The position numbers were made by a program, and so were the translations under genes. The notes beneath the pieces are model-generated. The model worked only from the letters and a program-made list of their open reading frames with translations. It made no database searches and was not told the DNA's origin. Shown one piece after another: positions 31,450-37,788 of a DNA stretch of 41,060 nt; positions within the stretch are counted from its first letter, which is position 1, and each line of letters opens with the position of its first letter. The stretch comes from an uncultured Oscillibacter sp. (lineage in GTDB: Bacteria > Bacillota > Clostridia > Oscillospirales > Oscillospiraceae), in NCBI GenBank assembly GCA_910583695.1, contig CAJTZL010000021.1:1-41060 (forward strand). Direction: 5' to 3'.

Positions 31450-31608
31450 TCACGTGGTTTCTCCTTTCTCCGACTTCCAACGGACGGCATCATCTATAGC
31501 CTCCTGGAAGATCCCCACGCAGGGGACCCATTGTAACTTCCCATCCGGCAGCAGGACCTGTATGTACCAGCCACTCCCGACGGGGATGCAGCTCATGATT
31601 TGATTCAT
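31450..31608 (-). CDS. small ICE protein, 52 residues
   Basis: ATG at 31608, four bases after AGGAGG that overlaps the previous stop codon. The product starts MNQIMSCIPVGSGWYIQVLL and continues WVPCVGIFQEAI; it resembles small beta-strand-rich single-domain proteins of unknown function. Coupled to the 59-residue gene before it. Role unknown; likely part of the replication/regulation operon. Confidence 0.6.
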   Translation of the reverse strand: MNQIMSCIPVGSGWYIQVLLPDGKLQWVPCVGIFQEAIDDAVRWKSEKGETT

Positions 31609-31616
31609 ACGGCCTC

Positions 31617-31796
31617 CTAAACCTTGACGGCCTTATATCGCACCTGGATGAAGCTCTCGGCAATCCGGTACCCGTCCTTGAACGGCAGGGCCTCAAAGGC
31701 CGCCTTAGCTTCCTTCAGGGTGTCGTACTGCAGGCGGGGGCAAACCTGCCAGGGGTCCCAATCGTGGGTGCGGTGCTGAATTACATAGCGTTTCAT
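31617..31796 (-). CDS. small ICE protein, 59 residues
   Basis: ATG at 31796 overlaps the preceding stop (ATGA) with AGGAGGAG upstream. Product MKRYVIQHRTHDWDPWQV then ALPFKDGYRIAESFIQVR and ends KAVKV; aromatic-rich, one small globular domain, no motif. Tight packing with both neighbours argues that it is a real gene. Function unknown. Confidence 0.6.
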   Translation of the reverse strand: MKRYVIQHRTHDWDPWQVCPRLQYDTLKEAKAAFEALPFKDGYRIAESFIQVRYKAVKV

Positions 31797-32255
31797 AGCT
31801 CCTCCTTTCCGGCGTCTCTCCAGAACACATCCAGCTCCAGACAGGGGCGGGCAAGCTCCCGGAGCTCCGCCGTGATGTGGTTGAACTCGGCCTGTTCCCG
31901 CTGGCCGATGCCGCCCTCGGCAATCTCCAGCAGGCGGTCTACGGCTTGGCTCTTGGTGAAGCGGGTCAGCAGCAGATACACCCGGACCGCCGACTCCAAC
32001 ACGCTCCTGGCTTCCAGCTCCGGGACCACGTAAGAGATCAGGCCGCTGGTTTCGTGGAGATGGCGGTAAGCAAGAGATGGGGCCCGGTAGCAGAGCACCA
32101 TCCGCTCCACAACGTCACCGGGGGGGAATCCGCCGCCCGGCCTCATAGGCCCGGAGCGTTTCAGCCGCGACGCCGATCTGCCCGGCCGCCGCCTCCTGAG
32201 TGAGACCGGTACAAATCCGCCCGGTCCGGTAGATGTTTTGGGACAGTTCCGACAT
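31793..32255 (-). pseudogene. XRE-family regulator, frameshifted in a poly-C tract
   Basis: ATG at 32255, seven bases after GGAGGAG, opens an HTH (TGLTQEAAAGQIGVAAETLRA, ending YEAGRRIPP) that stops after 46 residues. The rest of the family continues in the next frame (GDVVERMVLCY ... ELRELARPCLELD) to 31793. The join is a run of seven G on the plus strand (32120-32126, C7 in the coding strand); six would restore one 150-odd-residue protein. A true indel, a slippage switch or an assembly error are all possible. Confidence 0.75.
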
Positions 32256-32287
32256 GGTTTTCTCCTCCTGTTTGTGTTATGGTCTGG

Positions 32288-32500
32288 TCAGACGGCCTCT
32301 GCCGCCTGGGAGCCCTGGTCCATGAAGGTCAGCACGTCCTGCTTGAGGATGCGGTACTGCACGCCGATCCGGGTGTGCTTGAGCCGCTTGCTCCGAAGCA
32401 GCTCATAGACAGTACACATGCCAACGTTCAGTAAGGGCGCCACTTCTTCGGGGGTCAGAACCCAAGGCAGGGTCTCGTAGGATGAAGGGCGGGGATTCAT
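32288..32500 (-). CDS. excisionase-family HTH protein, 70 residues
   Basis: ATG at 32500, nine bases after AGGAGG. MerR-like HTH_17 fold: VLTPEEVAPLLNVGMCTVYEL, then RLKHTRIGVQYRILKQDV, a layout of small Xis or DNA-binding domain proteins. It may assist excision or regulate the operon. It is distant from the integrases, which have their own Xis-like protein at 35615-35905, so regulation is at least as likely as excision. Confidence 0.78.
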   Translation of the reverse strand: MNPRPSSYETLPWVLTPEEVAPLLNVGMCTVYELLRSKRLKHTRIGVQYRILKQDVLTFMDQGSQAAEAV

Positions 32501-32533
32501 GTTTCAGCACCTCCTTTCGCATGGTTTTCTCCG

Positions 32534-32737
32534 TCAGCCCGCTGCCGGGGGAGAATCGCGGCTATAGAGTTCGTCAATGGTGCAATGCAGAAGCGCCGCC
32601 AGCTCCGGCAACTTCGCCGCCCTGGGCATGGCCTTGCCAATCTCCCAGCGATGTACTGCTGCCTGGTCCACCCCCATACGTTCCGCAACTTGGTCCTGGG
32701 TCAGTCCAGCTTGTTCCCGCAGTTCTCTGATTCTCAC
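32534..32737 (-). CDS. XRE-family HTH regulator, 67 residues
   Basis: GTG start at 32737 with a weak GGGTG-type site. Minimal Cro/C1-type HTH: MRIRELREQAGLTQDQVAER, then VHRWEIGKAMPRAAKLPELA. It reads left from the divergent control region and opens the minus-strand replication operon, so it is a plausible repressor of that operon. Its divergent partner is another HTH regulator at 32964. Confidence 0.85.
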   Translation of the reverse strand: MRIRELREQAGLTQDQVAERMGVDQAAVHRWEIGKAMPRAAKLPELAALLHCTIDELYSRDSPPAAG

Positions 32738-32879
32738 GCTTTCACCCGCTTTCTTTAGTTGATTTTTGAATCTGCCTGTGATAAAATAACATGACTTATA
32801 ATCATAATGAACGTTAGGAAGCTATCGCCCTTCATGTCTATGACTTCCCGTCATGCTATGGTCAAAGCATAATCCATAA

Positions 32880-32910
32880 ATTGTCGGATGTCAATTGTGA
32901 ATCCGATAAT
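32880..32910. promoter_or_regulatory. inverted-repeat operator candidate between divergent regulators
   Basis: ATTGTCGGAT (32880-32889) and ATCCGATAAT (32901-32910) are inverted copies with one mismatch, centres 21 bases apart (two helical turns). The 226-base A+T-rich gap between two HTH genes is the likely lysogeny-like switch. Confidence 0.5.
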
Positions 32911-32963
32911 TATTGGATTTTTGTATATATTGCCATATTCTTAATTTAATGGTGTAGCCTACA

Positions 32964-33323
32964 ATGAATATTGATTTTTTTGTTCATAATATCAAAGCAC
33001 GTTGCCGCATAATGGGAATCAGCCCCACGGAAGCATGCCGTGAAAGTGGTGTGGGCCGAGGCTTTATGGATAGCATAAAGCGAGGAAGTTCCCCGTCCAT
33101 TGACAGAGTCGAAATGCTTGCCAAATTCTTTGACTGTACCATTGGCGAACTAATAGGGGAAGATACGACAGGCCTGTCCAGGGGACCGGACCAGCCTTTT
33201 TTGGTCATGCGCTTTAACGCCTTATCGAAGGATGATCAGGAGGAGATTTTGACCCTGGTAGAAATGAAATACCTCAAGGCTCTGCGGGAGTGTACGGAAG
33301 CCCCGGAGAAAGCTGATAAATAA
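32964..33323 (+). CDS. XRE-family HTH regulator, 119 residues
   Basis: Start ATG at 32964. Residues 5-65 form an HTH (NIKARCRIMGISPTEACRES, then DSIKRGSSPSIDRVEMLAKF with IGELIGE), followed by a C-terminal acidic helical extension (KDDQEEILTLVEMKYLKAL) probably for dimerisation. It reads right, divergently from the 67-residue HTH gene, and its terminator carries a copy of the element's palindrome. Probable repressor of integration/excision or toxin genes downstream. Confidence 0.85.
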   Translation: MNIDFFVHNIKARCRIMGISPTEACRESGVGRGFMDSIKRGSSPSIDRVEMLAKFFDCTIGELIGEDTTGLSRGPDQPFLVMRFNALSKDDQEEILTLVEMKYLKALRECTEAPEKADK

Positions 33324-33360
33324 AAAAGGGAATGTGTCCGACTTGGACACATTCCCTTTT
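33324..33360 (+). terminator. terminator built on a palindrome copy (copy 4)
   Basis: AAAAGGGAATGTGTCC (33324-33339), a five-base loop and GGACACATTCCCTTTT (33345-33360). Its inner 23 bases (33331-33353) are the repeated palindrome with one mismatch. It closes the XRE gene and doubles as a DNA element. Confidence 0.75.
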
Positions 33361-33367
33361 CCAGCAC

Positions 33368-33396
33368 TTGCGTATTTTGTCAGTTTGTGGTATCCT
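33368..33396 (+). promoter_or_regulatory. promoter of the holin-like toxin gene
   Basis: TTGCGT, 17 bases, TATCCT with an extended TG before the -10. Predicted RNA start near 33403. Confidence 0.5.
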
Positions 33397-33443
33397 CATT
33401 TCAGGCAAGAAGGACGGGGACAGCTCCGAAAGGAGGGACGCCC

Positions 33444-33521
33444 ATGAGCGCATTGGAAGTCATTGCACTACTTACGCTCGTGATTGCGGCTGTTTCTCTG
33501 GGTTACCAGATAAAGAAATAA
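33444..33521 (+). CDS. holin-like type I toxin peptide, 25 residues
   Basis: AGGAGG seven bases before ATG 33444. The product is a single hydrophobic helix with acidic/polar head and basic end (MSALEVIALLTLVIAAVSL, then Tyr-Gln-Ile-Lys-Lys), matching the Hol_Tox/TxpA-like type I toxins of Firmicutes, which damage the membrane when their antisense RNA is lost. A consensus promoter runs against it from the right (33623-33651), as expected for an antitoxin RNA. Would act as post-segregational killing to hold the element in the population. Confidence 0.7.
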   Translation: MSALEVIALLTLVIAAVSLGYQIKK

Positions 33522-33616
33522 CCGCCCCCCAGTCCTAGCGAGAAGCGGCAATTTCAAGTATCTACTTGTAGAGTTGGCCGACTTCCCTGCTAGCACCAGG
33601 GAGACCGTCCTTCTTG
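33510..33616 (-). ncRNA. putative antisense antitoxin RNA
   Basis: Driven by a perfect promoter and overlapping the 3' end of the toxin transcript. Start near 33616; the left end is uncertain, with a hairpin-forming C/G stretch at 33520-33555 followed by TTTCTTT on the minus strand. Classical layout of convergent type I toxin-antitoxin loci. Confidence 0.55.
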
Positions 33617-33622
33617 CCTTTT

Positions 33623-33651
33623 ATTATAGCCATATAACCTGTGGTTGTCAA
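33623..33651 (-). promoter_or_regulatory. consensus promoter of the antisense RNA
   Basis: On the minus strand TTGACA (33646-33651), 17 bases, TATAAT (33623-33628): perfect consensus. A palindrome copy lies 13 bases upstream of the -35. Confidence 0.8.
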
Positions 33652-33663
33652 GTGGAGCTTGAA

Positions 33664-33686
33664 AATGTGTCCAAGTTGGACACATT
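33664..33686. repeat. 23-bp palindrome, copy 5 (non-coding)
   Basis: Arms AATGTGTCCAA and TTGGACACATT around a central G, perfect, followed on the plus strand by CCTTTTTT. It lies just upstream of the antisense promoter. Confidence 0.9.
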
Positions 33687-33755
33687 CCTTTTTTCTGTTA
33701 GTTGACAAAACTGCAACTAGACAAGGGGGTATGCAGGTGGTAGAATGAGACCGTA

Positions 33756-33800
33756 TTTTAGGGCGGAGCATATTAGGGCGGAGCAGTTTAGGGAGGAACG
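33756..33800 (+). repeat. three 15-bp tandem repeats
   Basis: TTTTAGGGCGGAGCA, TATTAGGGCGGAGCA and GTTTAGGGAGGAACG in a row. The last unit contains a good ribosome site for a possible GTG start at 33803 (82-codon frame, ends 34051), which I do not trust as a gene because it is overlaid by the promoter at 33869. Confidence 0.65.
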
Positions 33801-33868
33801 GCGTGAGCAAAGGGCGTACTATGCCCGTCGTTCTGGAAGATCAAGAACTTAGGCCGGAGAATCGGCTG

Positions 33869-33897
33869 TTGACAATTTCCAAATACTGTGATATAAA
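33869..33897 (+). promoter_or_regulatory. strong promoter of a putative small RNA
   Basis: TTGACA, 17 bases, TATAAA: near-perfect. Predicted start near 33904. No convincing gene follows within 400 bases. Confidence 0.75.
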
Positions 33898-33903
33898 GAA
33901 GCT

Positions 33904-34071
33904 GTTATTGATTGTTTGTGCGCTCTCCGTGAAACTCGGAGCTGGGCCGTCGGCCTGGGAGCTGCCAGGGAGCAGCATTGCATACGTTGTTAAGGTTGTA
34001 CGTTCGGTGAGAGCTGGCAGCATGACTTGTTGGCCGCCGAGTGATGTTTAGGGGGCAGTCTGCCCATTTTT
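33904..34071 (+). ncRNA. putative structured small RNA (about 170 nt)
   Basis: From the strong promoter to a short hairpin GGGCA-GTC-TGCCC followed by ATTTTT at 34053-34071. The body has hairpin-forming parts such as CTCCGTGAAACTCGGAG. No ribosome site before a frame that begins after the promoter. The weak terminator makes the 3' end uncertain. Confidence 0.5.
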
Positions 34072-34100
34072 GAATGATGATGTAGGAACCGGAACGGAGC

Positions 34101-34129
34101 TTGACTTTCTGCGGGGCGTCTGCTATGTT
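34101..34129 (+). promoter_or_regulatory. promoter of a second putative small RNA
   Basis: TTGACT, 17 bases, TATGTT; predicted start near 34136. Confidence 0.55.
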
Positions 34130-34135
34130 GTAGCC

Positions 34136-34223
34136 ATACAGTAACAGAGCGTTTCAAAGGCAAGCACAGTATCCGTGTTTCAAAGTGTCCGAGTTTTCCC
34201 ACTGGGAAGGCGCGGGCTTTTTT
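34136..34223 (+). ncRNA. putative small RNA (about 88 nt) with strong terminator
   Basis: The unit carries two GTTTCAAAG motifs (34151-34159, 34177-34185) and ends in a 14-pair stem (GTCCGAGTTTTCCC, loop ACT, GGGAAGGCGCGGGC; one mismatch) plus six T. No start codon with ribosome site is seen, so an RNA is likelier than a peptide. Confidence 0.6.
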
Positions 34224-34313
34224 GTGTCCAAAAGCAGCAGACCCGGCGCTTTGCGCAACGGGAGGGGACCAGTCACCCCCGACCGCCAAGGGTAAAGAAA
34301 TGGAGGATTTTCC

Positions 34314-34592
34314 ATGCAGAATCGAATGAAAAGATATTCTATCCCCGGGCCGGTCCAGACTGCCGGCCAGTTCCGCCTCCGGCAGGGCGGAACTTCCTTC
34401 AGCCCCTCGCCGTCCTTCTGCCGGGGACGGGACCACGGACGCATGCGGGATGCCTCCCGCGCCTTGCCCAGGGCCTTGCGTCTGCCGCGGGAACTTCCTT
34501 CCCCGTCGCTTTTAAGCGGCTTCACGGCGATCATACTGACCACGATATACAACGGAGACGGACCAGCTGGATCGGCTGCTCCCGGACAATAA
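34314..34592 (+). CDS. possible small protein, 92 residues (doubtful)
   Basis: Open frame with GGAGG seven bases before the ATG. The product is rich in Arg, Pro, Ser and Gly at the start (MQNRMKRYSIPGPVQTAGQ) and lacks a clear fold, except a hydrophobic stretch near the C-terminus. The good ribosome site is the main support. Composition looks partly like out-of-frame sequence. Region 34593-34728 after it has no gene I accept; one frame there carries an HTH-like piece (AVSAWEVRRIKAG, VGEVRPFL) that may be a remnant of an excisionase. Confidence 0.35.
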   Translation: MQNRMKRYSIPGPVQTAGQFRLRQGGTSFSPSPSFCRGRDHGRMRDASRALPRALRLPRELPSPSLLSGFTAIILTTIYNGDGPAGSAAPGQ

Positions 34593-34728
34593 AACCTGCT
34601 GTTCTCAATGGGTCTAAGCTCATTGGCGCGGTTTCGGCCTGGGAGGTCCGGCGGATAAAAGCCGGAAATGGCTGGACTGTGCCAGTGGGCGAGGTGCGTC
34701 CTTTTCTGAAAAAAGAAAGGATGTACTT

Positions 34729-35622
34729 ATGTCGAATCATTACTTTAATCTTATGTCCCAGGTGGACAAGCTCCACCGCCACAACCGCCAGGGCAGCTAC
34801 AAGACCCGGGCCCGGTACTATGAAGCCATGCAGCGGTTCTGCCGCTTCCTGGCGGAGGTCTATCGCTTGGAGCGGTTGACGAACATTGCGCCGAAGCATA
34901 TTTATGCGTATGTCGCGTATCTTCAGGAGCAAGAAAAATCCGCCTCGACGATCAAGACGGACCTCTCGGCAATCCGCTTTTTCCATGACTTGATTCCCAA
35001 CGCCCGGTATGAGCTGCCGGGCAACGGCGACCTGCTCCTCCAGCGCCGGACCTTCGGCGGCACCGACCGGACCTGGAGCGATACAGAGTTTAACCGGATG
35101 TTGACCTGTGCGGCAAAGGCGGGCCGGGAAGACTATATTGCAATTTTGCATCTGGGGCGCTTCGCCGGGCTCCGTATCCATGAGTGCTTCCGTATTGACA
35201 CCGCTACGGCGGCGAAAGCAGTCAAAGAAAAGGCTATCACTATCAAAGGCAAGGGCGGCCTGATTCGGACGGTTCCGCTCTCTGAACGCTTGGTCAATTA
35301 CCTCCAATTCCATCTGGAGCAGACTCCCCGGGGGCATAAACTCTTTGTTCCCGACGACAGGGAAACCCACGAGGCCATCAAGGAGCTGCAGGTGTTCATT
35401 TGGCTGAATCGCTCCCTGGTCCAGGATGAAGATTCCACCCGCCCCATGACCTTCCACGGCCTCCGCCACACCTACGCTGCGGAGAAGTACCAGGGCTTCA
35501 TCGATGCAGGGGTCACTCCCTTCGGCGCCCGGAAAGGCGTCTCCAAGCTCCTGGGACATGGCCGGGACGATGTGACGAACATCTATCTGGCGTCGCTGAA
35601 GGAGGGGAAAGAAAATGGCTGA
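34729..35622 (+). CDS. tyrosine recombinase (integrase family)
   Basis: 297 residues. Core-binding domain of XerC/D type at the N-terminus (about residues 5-95), then the catalytic domain with Arg149 in GLRIHE, Lys near 174-176 (KGKGG), His243/Arg246 in HGLRH, His277 in LLGHG and Tyr286 (NIYLA), so all six catalytic positions are present. It lacks the N-terminal arm-binding domain of Tn916-type integrases. It overlaps the next gene, an excisionase-like protein. It may resolve multimers, or integrate or excise a subelement. Confidence 0.92.
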   Translation: MSNHYFNLMSQVDKLHRHNRQGSYKTRARYYEAMQRFCRFLAEVYRLERLTNIAPKHIYAYVAYLQEQEKSASTIKTDLSAIRFFHDLIPNARYELPGNGDLLLQRRTFGGTDRTWSDTEFNRMLTCAAKAGREDYIAILHLGRFAGLRIHECFRIDTATAAKAVKEKAITIKGKGGLIRTVPLSERLVNYLQFHLEQTPRGHKLFVPDDRETHEAIKELQVFIWLNRSLVQDEDSTRPMTFHGLRHTYAAEKYQGFIDAGVTPFGARKGVSKLLGHGRDDVTNIYLASLKEGKENG

Positions 35623-35905
35623 CCGTCCTTTGAGCTTCGACGATATCCCCTTGGTGCTGACGGTGGAGGAGCTGATGCCAATTCTCTGCATCGGCAGGAA
35701 CACGGCCTTTGCCCTGGTCCGCTCCGGTCAGATCAAGAGCATCCGCGCCGGCAAGCAGATTCGTATTCTGAAGCATGAGCTGTTGGAGTACTTGACCGGC
35801 GGAACCGGGACAAATGCGTCCTGGACAGACGCCGCCATGTCCGCTACGCTGGAAGGTGATTCCTGCCGGGCGGCGAAGGGAGGTAATGACGATGCCGCGC
35901 GGTAA
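35615..35905 (+). CDS. excisionase-like HTH protein
   Basis: 96 residues; ATG at 35615 overlaps the upstream recombinase by eight bases. HTH_17/excisionase fold (VLTVEELMPILCIGRNTAFAL, ending SIRAGKQIRILKHELLEYL) and a polar tail with no domain. Its end overlaps the integrase start by 14 bases, so the three genes are one unit. It is the likely Xis for the integrase that follows, bending DNA at the attachment sites to favour excision. Confidence 0.85.
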   Translation: MADRPLSFDDIPLVLTVEELMPILCIGRNTAFALVRSGQIKSIRAGKQIRILKHELLEYLTGGTGTNASWTDAAMSATLEGDSCRAAKGGNDDAAR

Positions 35906-37088
35906 AAAAAGCGGACGGGCCGCCTCTGGAGACGGGTCCATCCGTAAAAAGAAAGTCGTGAAGGAGAACGGGAAAGAGTATACATACTGGGAGGCCCGTT
36001 ATACCAGCGGCTTTGACCCGGAGACCGGGAAGCAGAAACAGCACTCTATATCCGGGAAAACCCAGACCGAGGTTGCCCAGAAGCTCCGGGAGATCACGGC
36101 GGAGATCGGACAGGGCACGTTCAAAGAAGCCTGTAAGCTGACAGTGGGAGAGTGGAGTATCATCTGGGACAAGGATTACCTGATTAGCGTAAAACCTCGG
36201 ACCCAGGAAGCTTATAGAAGTATTCTATGCACCCATATTCGACCGGAACTTGGAGCGATTAAGCTGGAGGTTTTGAAAGCTCACACGATTCAGCATTTTT
36301 ACAACAGCCTTTCCCAAAAGGGACTTTCGGCAAAGACAGTAAAAAATGTCCATGGTGTGCTTCATGAGTTGCTCCAGCAGGCAGTCAGGATTGGATATCT
36401 GCGTATAAATCCATCTGACGCCTGCACCCTTCCGCGAGTCGTAAAAAAGGAAATCAAGCCGCTGAATGATGATGCCATCCGGCAGTTCCTAGGGGCAGTT
36501 CAAGGTCATCGCTTTGAGATTCTTCTAATGGTTACTCTTTTCACGGGGCTGCGGGAAGGCGAAGTACTAGGGCTCTCCTGGGATCGTGTGGACTTTGACA
36601 AGGGAACGCTGTTGATTGACCAGCAGCTCCAGCGGGCCAAAGATGAAACCGGGGAACGCCGGTATAGCCTCGTGTCCTTGAAAAATGATAAGTGGCGGCG
36701 GATCACGCCCGCCGACTTCGTGATGGAACTGCTCCGCCGCCAGCGGAGCCGACAGGCGGAGTGGCGTCTTCGGGCGGGCCCAGCCTGGGAGGACAGCGGC
36801 CTTGTGTTTACCAATGAACTGGGGGAACATCTTTCCCCGTACACCGTCTATCATAACTTTAAGCGCTTGGCCGCCTCTATCGGCCTTCCAGAGGCTAGGG
36901 TCCATGACCTTCGTCATAGCTACGCCGTTGCCGCAATCAAGAGCGGGGACGACATCAAGACTATTCAGGGCAACCTGGGACACGCTACGGCGTCCTTTAC
37001 GCTGGATGTCTACGGCCATGTGACTGACCAGATGAAGCGGGACAGCGCAGAGAGAATGCAGCGGTTCATCAAGAGCGTTTCCGGCTGA
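35892..37088 (+). CDS. int: Tn916-type tyrosine integrase next to its tRNA target
   Basis: 398 residues from the ATG at 35892, eight bases after GGAGG. N-terminal AP2-like arm-binding domain (about residues 28-70, WEARYTSGFDPETGKQKQ), SAM-like core-binding domain (about 85-175) and a catalytic domain with Arg221, Lys264, His338/Arg341, His364 and Tyr374 all present. Length matches Tn916 Int. It ends 80 bases from the CCA end of tRNA-Pro(CGG), the usual place for an integrase relative to its att site. It would integrate and, with Xis, excise the element. Confidence 0.94.
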   Translation: MPRGKKSGRAASGDGSIRKKKVVKENGKEYTYWEARYTSGFDPETGKQKQHSISGKTQTEVAQKLREITAEIGQGTFKEACKLTVGEWSIIWDKDYLISVKPRTQEAYRSILCTHIRPELGAIKLEVLKAHTIQHFYNSLSQKGLSAKTVKNVHGVLHELLQQAVRIGYLRINPSDACTLPRVVKKEIKPLNDDAIRQFLGAVQGHRFEILLMVTLFTGLREGEVLGLSWDRVDFDKGTLLIDQQLQRAKDETGERRYSLVSLKNDKWRRITPADFVMELLRRQRSRQAEWRLRAGPAWEDSGLVFTNELGEHLSPYTVYHNFKRLAASIGLPEARVHDLRHSYAVAAIKSGDDIKTIQGNLGHATASFTLDVYGHVTDQMKRDSAERMQRFIKSVSG

Positions 37089-37128
37089 TAAGGGAAACCA
37101 AAGGGAAACCGAGTTTCCAGAGGGGACA

Positions 37129-37161
37129 GAAAAACCCTGGAACCGTTACGGTTCCAGGGTT
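37129..37161 (-). terminator. terminator of tRNA-Pro, at the element end
   Basis: 13-bp perfect stem (AACCCTGGAACCG and complement) with a three-base loop, followed on the minus strand by TTTTTC. It lies just beyond the tRNA 3' end, on the element side of the presumed att core. Confidence 0.8.
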
Positions 37162-37167
37162 CCCCGG

Positions 37168-37243
37168 TGGTCCGAGTGGCGGGATTTGAACCCACGGCCT
37201 CATGGTCCCGAACCATGCGCGCTACCAACTGCGCTACACCCGG
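37168..37243 (-). tRNA. tRNA-Pro, anticodon CGG
   Basis: 76 nt with encoded CCA. Acceptor CCGGGTG pairs with CACTCGG (one G-U); D-arm GCGC/GCGC; anticodon stem CATGG/CCATG with loop TTCGGGA giving anticodon CGG; T-arm GTGGG-TTCAAAT-CCCGC. Its 3' end, next to the integrase gene, is the probable attachment site. Read from a perfect upstream promoter. Confidence 0.96.
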
Positions 37244-37297
37244 ATATTGAAAAACCAGCTATTAGCATGCACCGAGCAACATCTACCTGACTTAACT

Positions 37298-37326
37298 ATT
37301 ATAAAGAATTTTTCCCAAAATGTCAA
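37298..37326 (-). promoter_or_regulatory. consensus promoter of tRNA-Pro
   Basis: On the minus strand TTGACA (37321-37326), 17 bases, TATAAT (37298-37303), 55 bases ahead of the tRNA. Confidence 0.85.
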
Positions 37327-37339
37327 TCTCTATTTTTAG

Positions 37340-37745
37340 GTTACCCTTGCCTACAACGGCAAGAAAAACAGGCATGCTTGGTGCGACATCTTTGTGGACT
37401 GGTGCCTTATTACCACCTTTGGCCTCGACCTTGGTATGGCCCTGCTCTGCCAAACGCTCAGCAGCCTGGAGGCTGGCTACACCTACTCCATGAGGTATTT
37501 CAAGGACAGGGGCCAATCTTTCACCGCCAACCCCAAACCGGGAGACCAGATTTTTTACCAGCAACGGCGGAAAAAACAACTACCGCATTGGCCTAGTGAT
37601 CGACGCAAAAGGTGGGAAGATCTGCACCATCGAACGCAACACGTCCAGCCTTTCTGGAGTAGTCCCCAACGGCGGATACCTCCAGGATAGGCCCTTTAAG
37701 CAAAACGCCGCCTATATTTCCGGGTACGGCACTTTATGTCCTTAA
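37340..37745 (+). pseudogene. CHAP-type peptidoglycan amidase remnant, frameshifted
   Basis: One frame gives RHAWCDIFVDWC ... NPKPGDQIFY, with the Cys of a CHAP or NlpC-like amidase; after 37565 the match continues in another frame as NGGKNNYRIGLVIDAKGGK and later ISGYGTL before a stop. The 5' end is missing: no start codon or signal sequence, and the frame simply opens within the tRNA upstream region. It is a degraded host or prophage wall-hydrolase gene that flanks the integration site. The order and spacing of motifs fit a lytic-enzyme domain of about 135 residues. Confidence 0.72.
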
Positions 37746-37788
37746 GAGCATAAGGTGCCGTAACGCTGCATATAAACCAGCTATTTTA

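Noticed and set aside
33803..34051. Possible 82-codon plus-strand gene starting with GTG after a good ribosome site
   Set aside because: A near-perfect promoter lies inside it and its C-terminal half reads like translated RNA hairpins; no family resemblance.
33990..34552. Minus-strand open frames across the small-RNA region
   Set aside because: They run against the promoters and terminators found there and show no ribosome sites; more likely shadows of conserved non-coding sequence.
24855..37243. Treating the tRNA-Pro(GGG) fragment and the intact tRNA-Pro(CGG) as the two ends of one element
   Set aside because: They are in opposite orientation. The two ends of a tRNA-integrated element carry direct, not inverted, repeats.
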